Below are positions 16,780 through 25,429 of a DNA stretch of 64,000 bases, in pieces. This DNA is from Nonomuraea africana. Its GTDB lineage: Bacteria > Actinomycetota > Actinomycetes > Streptosporangiales > Streptosporangiaceae. Numbering within the stretch: position 1 is the stretch's first letter; the number at the start of each line of letters is the position of its first letter. The notes beneath the pieces were generated by a model. That model had not been told where the DNA came from and made no database searches. It was given only the letters and a program-made list of their open reading frames with translations. A program made the translations under genes and the position numbers. Where the stretch lies: positions 1,736,001 to 1,800,000 of the forward strand of contig NZ_JADBEF010000001.1 of the NCBI RefSeq assembly GCF_014873535.1, in the 5' to 3' direction.

Positions 16780-17237
16780 CGATGACGGGCGGACGGTCCG
16801 CAAGCAAACGGTCTCCGGCCTTCACCGTGGCGATGACCCTCGTCGCGGTCTTCCTGCTGTACCTCGCCACCCCGAACGTCGGTCTCGTCATACGGGCCGC
16901 CCGGGCTGACGGTTTTCCGGGCACGTTCACCGCGGAACGCCTCTACTGCGTCCAGCACCCCGGACACGAGAGCTGCAGCTGGATCGGGACATTCCGCTCC
17001 GACGACGGCACCGTGCGTCGGGCTGAGGTGGCCATGCACGACAGCGGCCGGGAATCATACCGTGCCGGTACGGAGACCAGGGCCATCGATGTCGGGCGGC
17101 CCAACCGAGTCTACGGACCGGAGGGCTCGCAGGAGTGGATGTTCACGGCGCTGCTGCTGCTGGGCGGCGTGGCGATCCTGGCATACCTATACGTTCCGCC
17201 GCTGATGCGGCTGGTCTCCCCGCACGCCGTCCGCTGA
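16776..17237 (+). CDS. Two-helix membrane protein, partner of the preceding gene
   Basis: This 153-aa protein has one membrane helix near the N-terminus (about residues 15-35), an extracytoplasmic middle of about 80 residues containing YCVQHPGHESCSWIGTFRSD with two cysteines suited to a disulfide, and a second helix (FTALLLLGGVAILAYLYVP). It overlaps the upstream gene by four bases. No family recognised. Topology suggests both ends in the cytoplasm and a loop that may sense or hold something outside. Confidence 0.65.
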   Translation: MTMTGGRSASKRSPAFTVAMTLVAVFLLYLATPNVGLVIRAARADGFPGTFTAERLYCVQHPGHESCSWIGTFRSDDGTVRRAEVAMHDSGRESYRAGTETRAIDVGRPNRVYGPEGSQEWMFTALLLLGGVAILAYLYVPPLMRLVSPHAVR

Positions 17238-17530
17238 TTCGAGCCCTCCACCGCGAAGCCCGGAAAGCCACCGCCCGACGCTGGGGCAACTACCTCGAAG
17301 AGGGCTTCGCGCGGCTGGTGCTCGCGGGGGTGGTGGAGTCGCGCGAGGAGCGCGCGGGCTACCTCGCCTGGCAGGCTGGCTCCCCGCGACCTGACTTGAC
17401 CGGCCGGGGTTGCCACCGGACGCCGCCCCGGCCCTGAACCTGGCCGGGGCGGCGCCGTGCGGCAGAGGCCGCCGGTGTGGTCACGGCGGCCTCGGGCCCT
17501 GCCGGATTCCGACGGACCCCTCGGGGTGAA
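17238..17530. other. Intergenic stretch with a possible coding tail
   Basis: A plus-strand frame from about 17239 to 17437 has good codon bias (ARRWGNYLEEGFARLVLAG, then VVESREERAGYLAWQ) and may be the end of a lost gene, but it has no start. It runs into the hairpin at 17421-17454. Confidence 0.35.
17421..17454. terminator. Hairpin between convergent genes
   Basis: A perfect 13-bp stem (cgccgccccggcc / ggccggggcggcg) with an eight-base loop lies between the plus-strand membrane genes and the convergent minus-strand peptidase gene, suited to stop transcription from both sides. Confidence 0.8.
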
Positions 17531-19081
17531 TCAGAAGCGGACGCCCCAGTGGAGCGAGTCCGTCGGCCACAGCTCGGACTGCCGCTTGAGCATGGTCTTG
17601 GCTCCGCCACCCACGGGGCAGCGAGTGCCGGGTGCGGGCACGTCCAGCGAGATCAGGTACTTGTCGAAGGGCACGGTGGCGCACTCCTCCTTGCCGTAGA
17701 TGCGGTGCCCCCAGCCCTCGTACGTGAGCAGCACCGCCTTGGGGCCGAGCTGGCGGGCCACGTTGGCAGACCAGCCGTACGGGGTGGAGGGGTCGTGCAA
17801 CGAGCTCCCCAGCATGATCGGAGCGCTGCCCTTGTACCGCAGCCGGTGCTGCGGGTTGTTGGTGGTGTGGTTGAGGCAGACGGGCAGGTCCTCGATCGGC
17901 ATCGGGTTGTAACGCATGTCGGGGGCGTGGCGGTTGGAGCTGCGCATGAGCGCGGCGTACTGCTTGTAGTTGCGCACCCGCAGGCTGTAGTCCTCACAGA
18001 GGACCACGGTCGGCAGGTGGGCGAGTTCGCCTTCCACCGGCTGACGGCCGGGCAGCGGCGGGACCCACGGCGGCAGCGGGCCGCCGCCGTCCAGGGCGCG
18101 GAGCATCTCGCTCAGCAGCTGCCAGGCGGGGCCTTCGGTGCCCAGCACGCCCTGCCACAGGACCTGCAGCTCGGTCATCGGGCGGTCGGGGACGCCGGGG
18201 TAGTACAGCTTTCCGCTGCGCGCCTTGGCGAGGAGCCTCTCCCACAGCGCCCGGACGTCCTGGCCGTGCAGGGCGCAGCTGGCGGTGTGCTCGCACCAGC
18301 CGACGAACTCGTCGAAGGCGTCCTCGACGGCGGCGGCCTCGGTGTCGAGGAACGCCTTGACGCCGAGGCTGTGGTCCATGTTGCTGTCGAGGGCCATGGC
18401 CCTGATCCGGTGGGGGAACAGCTCGGCGTACATCTGCCCGATGAGCGTGCCGTACGAGATGCCGTAGTAGGTGAGCTTCTCCTCGCCGAGGGCGGCGCGG
18501 AGGGCGTCCATGTCGCGCGCGACGTTGGCCGAGTCGACGTGGTCGTACAGGGGGCCGGTGCGGGCCCGGCAGTCCTGGTGCAGCCTCTTGGCGTAGGCGG
18601 TCCACTTGTCGAAGTCGGCCTGGCTGGTCATGACCGCGTGCGGCATCTGGTTGTACACCGCCGCCGAGCAGACCACCGGATGGCTGCGGCCCACACCTCG
18701 GGGGTCGAAGCCGACGATGTCGAACCGCCGCTGGAGCTCCTCGGTGAAGAAGCCGGGGGCGCCGTAGGCGGCCTCCACGCCCGAGCCGCCCGGGCCGCCC
18801 GGGTTGATCACCAGGGATCCGACGCGGGCCGCGGGGTCGGTGGCCTTGCGGCGGGCGATGGCCAGGTCGATGGTGGGCCCGTCCGGACGGGACCAGTCGA
18901 TCGGGACGGCCAGCTTGCCGCACTCGGCGGCGGGCTCCTCCTCGCAGGGGACCCAGGCGATGCCGCCCTTCCCCGGGGGAGCGGGGCTTCCGTTTCCAGC
19001 GGCCGCCCCGGCCGTCGGAACGGGCAGCACCGCCGCCACCACGACGAAGGCGGCGGCGACTAGGGAGAATCTTCTTCGCAC
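17531..19081 (-). CDS. Secreted tripeptidyl aminopeptidase, alpha/beta hydrolase
   Basis: The 516-aa product is an exported serine peptidase of the SlpD/SlpE-tripeptidyl aminopeptidase family, which removes tripeptides from secreted proteins or peptides. A signal peptide (VRRRFSLVAAAFVVVAAVL..) leads; then the oxyanion region NPGGPGGSG, the nucleophile elbow YYGISYGTLIGQ (Ser), the acid in SSLHDPSTPYGW and the His in YEGWGHRIYG, all in order and normally spaced. The GTG start at 19081 is chosen because GGAG lies five bases upstream and the signal peptide follows at once. It is monocistronic. Confidence 0.9.
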   Translation of the reverse strand: MRRRFSLVAAAFVVVAAVLPVPTAGAAAGNGSPAPPGKGGIAWVPCEEEPAAECGKLAVPIDWSRPDGPTIDLAIARRKATDPAARVGSLVINPGGPGGSGVEAAYGAPGFFTEELQRRFDIVGFDPRGVGRSHPVVCSAAVYNQMPHAVMTSQADFDKWTAYAKRLHQDCRARTGPLYDHVDSANVARDMDALRAALGEEKLTYYGISYGTLIGQMYAELFPHRIRAMALDSNMDHSLGVKAFLDTEAAAVEDAFDEFVGWCEHTASCALHGQDVRALWERLLAKARSGKLYYPGVPDRPMTELQVLWQGVLGTEGPAWQLLSEMLRALDGGGPLPPWVPPLPGRQPVEGELAHLPTVVLCEDYSLRVRNYKQYAALMRSSNRHAPDMRYNPMPIEDLPVCLNHTTNNPQHRLRYKGSAPIMLGSSLHDPSTPYGWSANVARQLGPKAVLLTYEGWGHRIYGKEECATVPFDKYLISLDVPAPGTRCPVGGGAKTMLKRQSELWPTDSLHWGVRF

Positions 19082-19232
19082 ATTGCTCCAATCATCGGTC
19101 GGCCGGCCGAATCGCACGGCACTCGACCGGTCTAGATCATTCCTGGTCGGCGACGTGCACGGAGCAAAGATGAGAAATTTCGCAAAACGACCAACTGGGG
19201 CAACAGGCCGAGAGCCCCTCTCAGGGGGCGGA

Positions 19233-19310
19233 CCACTCGTCGGCGAGGGCGGAGTGGACGATGGAGTCGCGCCAGCCCGACGGTGTGGGCACGTGGTGGC
19301 GGATGCGTCC
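19233..19310. repeat. 78-bp direct repeat, copy 1 (orphan)
   Basis: Identical to 21483-21560 except at 19290 (c for t). In the second copy the sequence codes for the C-terminus of the GNAT protein; here it has no gene around it. Confidence 0.9.
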
Positions 19311-19417
19311 GGCCATGGAGGTGTTTCACGACGGGGGATGCGGCGGTGCTCCCCCTTGCAGGCCATCGCTGTGCGCAAGGACTGTTGTCCGCTGGGTGGC
19401 TTTTCGCGCACACAGGA

Positions 19418-19448
19418 GGGCGGCCGACGCAGTTCGCGTCGGCCGCCC
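19418..19448 (-). terminator. Terminator of Gly/Asn-rich gene 1
   Basis: A perfect 13-bp stem (gggcggccgacgc / gcgtcggccgccc) with loop agttc. The stem and preceding bases are the same as in the hairpin at 20328-20358, so the terminator was duplicated with the gene. Confidence 0.85.
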
Positions 19449-19508
19449 ATTCCCCAGAACCACTAATCGCCTTTGATCGCCGGCTGCACGATCGAGCATG
19501 TGGTGACG

Positions 19509-19832
19509 TCAGTTGTTGCCGACGTTGATGTTGCCGCCGTTGTTGTTGCCGCCGTTGCCGCCGAAGCCGCCCGGGGCGCCGTTGGCGTTGCCGCCGTTGC
19601 CATTGCCGATGTTGCCGCCCCTGTTGTCAATGTTGATCTTCTTGACCTTCTTGATCTTCTTGATGACGCGGGGCTTGCAACCGCCGGTCAGGGTGGCCTG
19701 TGTGGAGGCGGACGTCTCGACCTGGGTCGCGCTGGTGGTCGCGGTCGTGGGCTGGGCCGACATCGTCACGGGGACGACGAGGGCGGAGGCGGCGATCGTG
19801 GCGGCGGCGAAGGTCTTCTTGAAGTCGAGCAT
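19509..19832 (-). CDS. Secreted Gly/Asn-rich repeat protein, one repeat unit
   Basis: This 107-aa protein opens with a signal peptide (MLDFKKTFAAATIAASALVV, cleavage near SAQPT), followed by a Thr/Ser/Ala spacer, a basic bridge (KPRVIKKIKKVKKINID) and a Gly/Asn-rich unit: NRGGNIGNGNGGNANG, a run of GG and N, and GNINVGNN at the end. The unit of about 44 residues occurs once here and twice in the paralogue at 20419. Alternating short beta strands and Gly/Asn turns recall surface amyloid or beta-solenoid repeats, but no named family was recognised. ATG 19832 has AAGGAGAA upstream. Monocistronic, with its own terminator. Confidence 0.75.
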   Translation of the reverse strand: MLDFKKTFAAATIAASALVVPVTMSAQPTTATTSATQVETSASTQATLTGGCKPRVIKKIKKVKKINIDNRGGNIGNGNGGNANGAPGGFGGNGGNNNGGNINVGNN

Positions 19833-20327
19833 GAGAGGTTCTCCTTAAGTAGGGGCTCCGGGGAGCTATATGGATATTTGTACCTAAGGCGACTTGCGTA
19901 TCCCTTTCATGCCGATAGCAGATGATATGAGCGATATGCCGGAATGTCGTTTTCGCGGGGGAAGCATCGATCCGCTGCTCGTGGGCCACGCCCCGGGACA
20001 GGTCGGGGGGCTCTTCCATTGGTTCGTGTATCCAGCCTGAGAAGGGGCTGACGGGGGGTGATTCCCTCTCGACGGTGGGCGGCCGGCCGGTCGTATCGAG
20101 TGGCGATATCCGCACCGCGACCGACACGATCGTCGACCTCGTCGCACGAACCACGGATCGATCATCGAATGTGGCGATGGCGATTGATCGCACGCCGGCC
20201 GTGGCCGCGCAGCGGCCACCTCCGAGAGAATTCGCCGGCGGACGTCTGGTGAACGTCCATGTCATGGGCGACATCGGTTCTCGCGACGCTCGCCCTTGCC
20301 CGCTTGACACTTCCCGCGCACACAGGT
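19833..20327. other. Upstream region of Gly/Asn-rich gene 1
   Basis: It contains the 5' control region shared with gene 2 (conserved block at 19891-19919 and tcgatccgctg further up). From about 20000 to 20310 nothing recognisable was seen. Confidence 0.5.
19891..19919 (-). promoter_or_regulatory. Conserved upstream block, copy 1
   Basis: The 29-base block gacttgcgtatccctttcat + gccgatagc matches 20949-20977 at 26 of 29 bases and sits about 60-90 bases before the start codon in both paralogues. It is probably promoter or leader sequence kept after duplication. Confidence 0.65.
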
Positions 20328-20358
20328 GGGCGGCCGACGCTGATCGCGTCGGCCGCCC
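20328..20358 (-). terminator. Terminator of Gly/Asn-rich gene 2
   Basis: A perfect 13-bp stem identical to that at 19418-19448, with loop tgatc. The same cgcgcacacagg sequence precedes both. Confidence 0.85.
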
Positions 20359-20418
20359 ATGTTGGTGGCCGCTAATCGGTTTTGCTCACTGGCTGTGCGG
20401 CTGATCAACAAGGGAATG

Positions 20419-20871
20419 TCAGTCGTTGCCGATGTTGATGTCGCCCTTGTTGCCGCTACCACCGTCACCGCCGACGCCGCCGAAGCCGTTGGCGTTGCCG
20501 CCGTTGCCGTTGCCGATGGTGCCGCCCTCGTTGTCGACCTCGACCTCCTTGTCACCACCGCCGCCGCCGTTGCCGATGCCGATGTTGCCCTCGTTGTTGT
20601 CGCCGCCGAAGCCGCCGGCGCCGAAGTCGCCGTTGGCGTTGCCGCCGTTGCCGTTGCCGATGGTGCCGCCCTTGTTGTTGACCTTGACCCTCTTGCCCTT
20701 CTTCTTGTCGTCGTTGTGGTGCCCGGGCGTCATGGTTGTCTGTACGCCAGCGGTCGTTCCCACTTCGGTCACGGTGGCGGCGCTGGCGGGCTGGGCCGAC
20801 AGGATCATGGGGGCCACCACGGCGGAGGCTGCGATCGTGGCGGCTGCGAGGGTCTTCTTGATGTCGAACAT
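20419..20871 (-). CDS. Secreted Gly/Asn-rich repeat protein, two repeat units
   Basis: The 150-aa paralogue of the preceding gene. The signal peptide (MFDIKKTLAAATIAASAVVA, ending near SAQPASA) is nearly the same; then come a spacer, a charged bridge (HHNDDKKKGK) and two repeat units, the first RVKVNNKGGTIGNGNGGNAN onward to GNIGIGN, the second KEVEVDNEGGTIGNGNGGNA onward to GDINIGND. The repeat core is [basic/acidic]-V-x-V-x-N-x-G-G-x-I-G-N-G-N-G-G-N-A-N-G. The bridge is basic in unit 1 and acidic in unit 2, so units might pair by charge. ATG 20871 has AAGGAGAA upstream as in the paralogue. A structural surface role is inference. Confidence 0.75.
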   Translation of the reverse strand: MFDIKKTLAAATIAASAVVAPMILSAQPASAATVTEVGTTAGVQTTMTPGHHNDDKKKGKRVKVNNKGGTIGNGNGGNANGDFGAGGFGGDNNEGNIGIGNGGGGGDKEVEVDNEGGTIGNGNGGNANGFGGVGGDGGSGNKGDINIGND

Positions 20872-21461
20872 GTGGTTCTCCTTAGTGTGTGTAGATCTAT
20901 GTGGTGGTACGAGCCCCGTTGGGCTATGTGGACATTTCTAGGCGAAGTGACTTGCATATCCCTTTCATGGCAATAGCGGAGGATTTGCGTGATATGTCGG
21001 AATAGCTTGCCTGTCGGGGATGACGTCGATCCGCTGTTCGTGCAGAAGTCCCCTTGGGGGCCGCTGGGCATACCCGTAGCGACTGGCCGTGGGCTGTTCG
21101 TACATGCCAAAAAGGCCGCGCCGGCTCTCGACGCGGTTGCGGGCGAGGCATGGCGCCCTCCCGGCGGATCCGTCACGGTCGCGGCTTACGCGGAGGCTTG
21201 GCGCACCGTCGCCGGTGACGAAAGGGGCGGGCGCGCGAGTGAGGGTGCCCTGGTTCAGGTGTCGCCCGTAGCAGGCGCCCGGCCCCATCAGTGGTGCAGG
21301 AGGCGTTCCGCCGTGAGCGCGGGGAAACCGGCCACGTGTTTGGAGAGGGCTACCACGACGCGGCGGTCAACCACTTCTCACATCAGCGGTGCGGGTCTAC
21401 GCCGCGCTCACGGGGGGTGGCCGGAGCGTCTTGCCGTACGGTCGGATGGGCGAAGGGCTGG
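20872..21461. other. Upstream region of gene 2 and unassigned DNA
   Basis: The first 150 bases are the control region shared with gene 1. From about 21060 to 21461 open frames exist on both strands but none has family resemblance or a ribosome binding site. Confidence 0.45.
20949..20977 (-). promoter_or_regulatory. Conserved upstream block, copy 2
   Basis: Block gacttgcatatccctttcat + ggcaatagc, the counterpart of 19891-19919. Confidence 0.65.
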
Positions 21462-22019
21462 TCACAGGGCGCGGTCGGCGGGCCACTCGTCGGCGAGGGC
21501 GGAGTGGACGATGGAGTCGCGCCAGCCCGACGGTGTGGGTACGTGGTGGCGGATGCGTCCCTCCTCCATCATCCCCGCGACCAGCATCGCCAGCTGCGCC
21601 GCCGTGTTGGCGGGGGAGCGGGCGCCCCACAGGCGGTGCAGCCCCAGCCCCTTGAAGCCGAACCGCAGCAGCAGCCGGATCAGGTCGGTCCCCATCCCGC
21701 GTCCCCACAGGTCGGGGCGGAGGCCGAGGCCGATCTCGGCGCTGTGCGGGTGGTCGGCCTCGATGTGCAGGCGGGCCACGCCGATGACCTCGCGGGTCTC
21801 GAGGTCGGTGACGGCCAGCACGTACAGGCGGCGAGGGGTGGCGGTGGCCGCCGCGATCGCCTCGGCGACGATCTCGACGACCTCGGCCCGGCTTCGCGGG
21901 TCGAACGGCAGGTGCTGGGTGGCCGCCGGGTCGCCGTAGACGGCGTGCAACGCGTCGACGTCGTCGGCGGTGACCTCACGCAGGCCCAGTCGCTCGCCGG
22001 TGACGTGGACGCTGCGCAT
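21462..22019 (-). CDS. GNAT-family N-acetyltransferase, RimJ/RimL type
   Basis: This 185-aa acyl-CoA-dependent acetyltransferase has the RimJ/RimL layout: LGLREVTADDVDALHAVYGD at the N-terminus, beta4 AEIGLGLRPDLWGRGMGTDLI with the acetyl-CoA-binding loop (R/Q-x-x-G-x-G/A variant GRGMGT), and LGLHRLWGARSPANTAAQLA, typical for members that modify N-terminal or small-molecule amines. Substrate unknown. The last 25 codons are duplicated as an orphan fragment at 19233-19310. The ATG at 22019 follows intergenic sequence of 42 bases from the next upstream gene, so both may be cotranscribed. Confidence 0.85.
   Translation of the reverse strand: MRSVHVTGERLGLREVTADDVDALHAVYGDPAATQHLPFDPRSRAEVVEIVAEAIAAATATPRRLYVLAVTDLETREVIGVARLHIEADHPHSAEIGLGLRPDLWGRGMGTDLIRLLLRFGFKGLGLHRLWGARSPANTAAQLAMLVAGMMEEGRIRHHVPTPSGWRDSIVHSALADEWPADRAL
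21483..21560. repeat. 78-bp direct repeat, copy 2 (inside GNAT gene)
   Basis: The parental copy of the orphan fragment at 19233-19310; 77 of 78 bases are the same. The two copies, in the same orientation, flank the Gly/Asn-rich gene pair. Confidence 0.9.
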
Positions 22020-22061
22020 GCGCAGACGGTAACGCGTCCCCCGCGATCTTCACAAGAGCTG

Positions 22062-22829
22062 TCAAGTCGCCAGTTGACTGCCGTAAGCTCGCGCGACAAG
22101 TTCGGCGACGGCGCCGTGCGCGCCCAGCGGGTCGGCGTATCCGGCGCCGATGCTCGCCGCCGCCGACTCCAGGACGGAGGCGTCGGCCTCGTGCCCGATG
22201 AGGCAGGGGGAGATCGCCAGGCGCTCGGCGCCCGCGGCGCGAAGGCGCTCGGCGGCCACGCCGACACCGGGATCGCTGTCGAGGGAGGCGGCCACGACGG
22301 GCAGGGTGAGCCGCGAGGCGAGCAGCACGGCCGTCGCCTGGGCGGCGTGGACGGCGTGCTCGCCGCCGACGGTGCCGAGGATGACCGCGTCGACCGGGCT
22401 GGAGACGCTGAGCAGGCGCATCCGGTCGGCCCTCGCGAGCTGCTTCTCCGCCAGCTTGATGTGCAGGGCCTCGGCCAGCAGCGGGTGCGGGCCGAGCGCG
22501 TCGGTGACCGTGGCCTCCGCGCCGGTGGCGGCGACGGCCTTGGTGATCTCCTCGGTGACCACGGGGTCGGGCCAGAGGGTCAGTGGCACCACGATCGCGG
22601 CGCGGTCCTGCGGGAGCGTGTCTGCGAGATCTTCGAACGTGGCCAGACGCACCTCGATGTGCGGGTTGTCGACCCGGACCAGCCCGGCGATCTCCTCGGC
22701 GTACCCGCCGGGGTCGGCGGGGCACGCCAGCACGAGGGCCGGGGCGTCCGGCGGCAGGGACGTGGGAACGGGCCGCCGATGGCGGCCGCCACCGGGCCGG
22801 GGGGAACGTTCACGTACAGGCAGGCTCAC
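22062..22829 (-). CDS. CbiX-like sirohydrochlorin chelatase family protein
   Basis: The 255-aa protein fits the two-domain CbiX/SirB fold that inserts metal into sirohydrochlorin for cobalamin or siroheme. The first half (ALVLACPADPGGYAEEIAGL, AIVVPLTLWPDPVVTEEI) is the first domain, and the second (VDAVILGTVGGEHAVHAAQA, ERLAISPCLIGHEADASV) the other. The usual HGSR start motif is not kept and clear metal-binding His residues are few, so catalysis is uncertain. Its divergent neighbour is an MFS transporter. No other cobalamin genes lie in the window. The basic N-terminus before TSLPPDAPALVL may be over-called; a later start is possible. Confidence 0.6.
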   Translation of the reverse strand: MSLPVRERSPRPGGGRHRRPVPTSLPPDAPALVLACPADPGGYAEEIAGLVRVDNPHIEVRLATFEDLADTLPQDRAAIVVPLTLWPDPVVTEEITKAVAATGAEATVTDALGPHPLLAEALHIKLAEKQLARADRMRLLSVSSPVDAVILGTVGGEHAVHAAQATAVLLASRLTLPVVAASLDSDPGVGVAAERLRAAGAERLAISPCLIGHEADASVLESAAASIGAGYADPLGAHGAVAELVARAYGSQLAT

Positions 22830-22926
22830 GGCGCGGAGTTTATGACTATTTGGAAATCCGCGTGCCCGAAAACGGCGGCGATTCCATTACAACCTCACGA
22901 GTCTCACCAGTCAGACAGGTATCGGC

Positions 22927-22942
22927 TGTGAGCGAGATCACA
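22927..22942. promoter_or_regulatory. CRP-like binding site upstream of MFS gene
   Basis: The sequence tgtgagcgagatcaca is a perfect match to the CRP-family consensus TGTGA-N6-TCACA, about 100 bases before the MFS start and a similar distance before the divergent gene. Confidence 0.65.
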
Positions 22943-22996
22943 TCGTGACGTACTGAAACGTTGACGTCACGCGCGGGGCGGCGAGACTTTGAGAAA

Positions 22997-23015
22997 TCTA
23001 GAAGCGCGTTCTAGA
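22997..23015. promoter_or_regulatory. Palindromic operator upstream of MFS gene
   Basis: Perfect dyad tctagaa-gcgcg-ttctaga, 28 bases before the MFS start codon, placed to block transcription. Another dyad, cgtgacgt ... acgtcacg, lies at 22944-22971. The regulator is unknown. Confidence 0.6.
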
Positions 23016-23042
23016 GCAACCTTCCACCCCCCGGAGGTTGGA

Positions 23043-24332
23043 ATGAAGCCGTTCTACGTCCGCGAGCTCACCGTCTATCCCGTCGGCACCCGGCGCATCC
23101 GCCTGCTGGCGGTGGCCGTGCTGGCGAGCCTGGTGGCCAACTTCGAGACCACACTGGCCACGATCCTCCCGCTGCTGCGCGCCGACCTCGACATGTCGCT
23201 GGAGGTCTACGGCCTCATCGCGGCCGTCTCCGTGCTGGTGGGCGGGCTGTCGGCCGGATTCGGCGGGATCCTGTCCGACCGGTGGGGCAGGGTGACGATC
23301 CTGGTGCCCACCCTGACCGTCACCGCCGCCTGCAACTTCCTGCTGGCCACTGTCGACACCGTGGGCGGGCTGTTCTTCGTGCGGTGCCTGATGCTGTTCA
23401 TCGAGGGCGCGGCCATCACGATCACCGCCAGCCTGGTGCGAGACTTCTCCCCGCGTGTGGGCAGGGCCCAGGCGTTCGGGTTCTGGACCTGGGGCCCGGT
23501 GGGCGCCTCCTTCCTGGCCTCGGCGATCGCGAGCCTGACGCTGCCGATGTTCGGCAACGCCTGGCAGTCGCAGGCCGTCATCATGGGCGTGGTCTCGCTG
23601 GTGCTCTGCGGCGTCATCATCTGGCAGATCGCCGAGCCGTCGGCCGCGCTCAGAGCGCAGGTGATGTCCGCCGAGGCCGCGGTGGCGACCGAGGAGAAGA
23701 TCGACCCCGGTAAGGTCCGCGAGCTGCTCAGGCATCCCCATCTGTGGGCCCACGTCTTCGGCAACACCGGGTGGCAGGTGCTCTACTGGACCTTCGCGAT
23801 CTTCGGCCAGACCATCCTGGTCGACTCCTTCGGGATGAGCGCCGCGCAGGCCAACGGGGTCGTCGCGCTCGGGATCGTGCTCAACGCCGTCGCGGTGATC
23901 GCGGTCGGGCGGGTGTCGGACCGGCTGCAGCTGCGCAAGCCGTTCACGCTCGTGGGCACCGTGCTCACCATCGCGGCGCTCGGCGGGTTCGTCGCCCTCA
24001 TCGGCTCGGGGGCCGGCGGTCCCGTGGTCGTCATGGTCTACGCCGCCCTCTTCCTGGTGCTCGGCGTGGCGTACGTGCCGTGGATGGCGAACTTCTCGGA
24101 GGACGCCGAGGACGTGGAGCCGCGGCTGCAGGGCGCCGCGCTCGGCATCTGGGGCATGGTCGTGCGCATCATGATCGTGGTGCTGCTCCTGGTGTCGCCG
24201 CAGGTCGTGGCGGCCGGCGGGTGGAGCGCGTGGCTGCTGGTCGGCCTCGGCGGCCAGGTGGTCTTCCTGATCTCCATGGCCGCCTTCAGGGGCAGATGGC
24301 GTACGGCGAAGCCGGCTTCCGCGGCCGTCTGA
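23043..24332 (+). CDS. Major facilitator superfamily transporter
   Basis: The 429-aa product is a 12-helix MFS permease. The loop between helices 2 and 3 carries the signature GGILSDRWGRVTIL, and the equivalent between helices 8 and 9 is VGRVSDRLQLRKPF. A long central cytoplasmic loop (QVMSAEAAVATEEKIDPGKV) separates the two six-helix halves. Substrate cannot be deduced. ATG 23043 is supported by GGAGG at 23034-23038. It stands alone between a CRP-like site and dyads upstream and a hairpin at 24342-24369 downstream. Confidence 0.85.
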   Translation: MKPFYVRELTVYPVGTRRIRLLAVAVLASLVANFETTLATILPLLRADLDMSLEVYGLIAAVSVLVGGLSAGFGGILSDRWGRVTILVPTLTVTAACNFLLATVDTVGGLFFVRCLMLFIEGAAITITASLVRDFSPRVGRAQAFGFWTWGPVGASFLASAIASLTLPMFGNAWQSQAVIMGVVSLVLCGVIIWQIAEPSAALRAQVMSAEAAVATEEKIDPGKVRELLRHPHLWAHVFGNTGWQVLYWTFAIFGQTILVDSFGMSAAQANGVVALGIVLNAVAVIAVGRVSDRLQLRKPFTLVGTVLTIAALGGFVALIGSGAGGPVVVMVYAALFLVLGVAYVPWMANFSEDAEDVEPRLQGAALGIWGMVVRIMIVVLLLVSPQVVAAGGWSAWLLVGLGGQVVFLISMAAFRGRWRTAKPASAAV

Positions 24333-24341
24333 TCACCCGGA

Positions 24342-24369
24342 GGGCACTGTGACCTGAATCACAGTGCCC
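24342..24369. promoter_or_regulatory. CRP-like site that also forms a hairpin
   Basis: Perfect 11-bp arms gggcactgtga and tcacagtgccc flank cctgaa. The centre, tgtgacctgaatcaca (24348-24363), fits TGTGA-N6-TCACA exactly and lies about 70 bases before the ribose operon regulator. The full stem could also terminate the MFS transcript ending at 24332. Confidence 0.65.
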
Positions 24370-24384
24370 GCTGTTTACATCCAT

Positions 24385-24396
24385 GTAATCGATTAC
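24385..24396. promoter_or_regulatory. LacI-type operator O1
   Basis: Perfect 12-bp palindrome gtaatcgattac upstream of the ribose-operon regulator; its centre is 22 bp (two helical turns) from that of O2. Confidence 0.8.
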
Positions 24397-24404
24397 CTAT
24401 GGTG

Positions 24405-25428
<1,024 letters not shown>

Positions 25429-25429
25429 G

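Larger units (their letters stand above)
19082..19508. other. Intergenic stretch with duplicated GNAT fragment
   Basis: No gene. It contains a 78-bp near-copy (19233-19310) of the 3' end of the GNAT gene at 21462-22019, and the terminator of the first Gly/Asn-rich gene. Confidence 0.6.

Noticed and set aside
17477..19063. Long plus-strand open frame of 528 codons
   Set aside because: It is the antisense of the tripeptidyl peptidase gene; composition is Val/Gly/Arg/His-rich nonsense produced by GC bias, with no family motif.
20430..20690. Repeated gccgttgccgttgccgat blocks suggesting a CRISPR array
   Set aside because: The periodicity is codon-based, spacing is irregular, there are no unique spacers, and the region codes for Gly/Asn repeats with a signal peptide and ribosome binding site.
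19513..20976. Plus-strand Ala/Val/Asp-rich frames opposite the Gly/Asn-rich genes
   Set aside because: They mirror the repeats of the minus-strand genes and lack starts with ribosome binding sites; terminators and leaders fit only the minus-strand genes.
20989..21460. Possible integrase-like fragment (AYAEAWRTV)
   Set aside because: The resemblance is too short, no catalytic motif follows, and other frames are equally open.
21291..22931. Plus-strand open frame of 546 codons
   Set aside because: It runs opposite to the GNAT and CbiX-like genes, both of which have clear motifs and starts; this frame has none.
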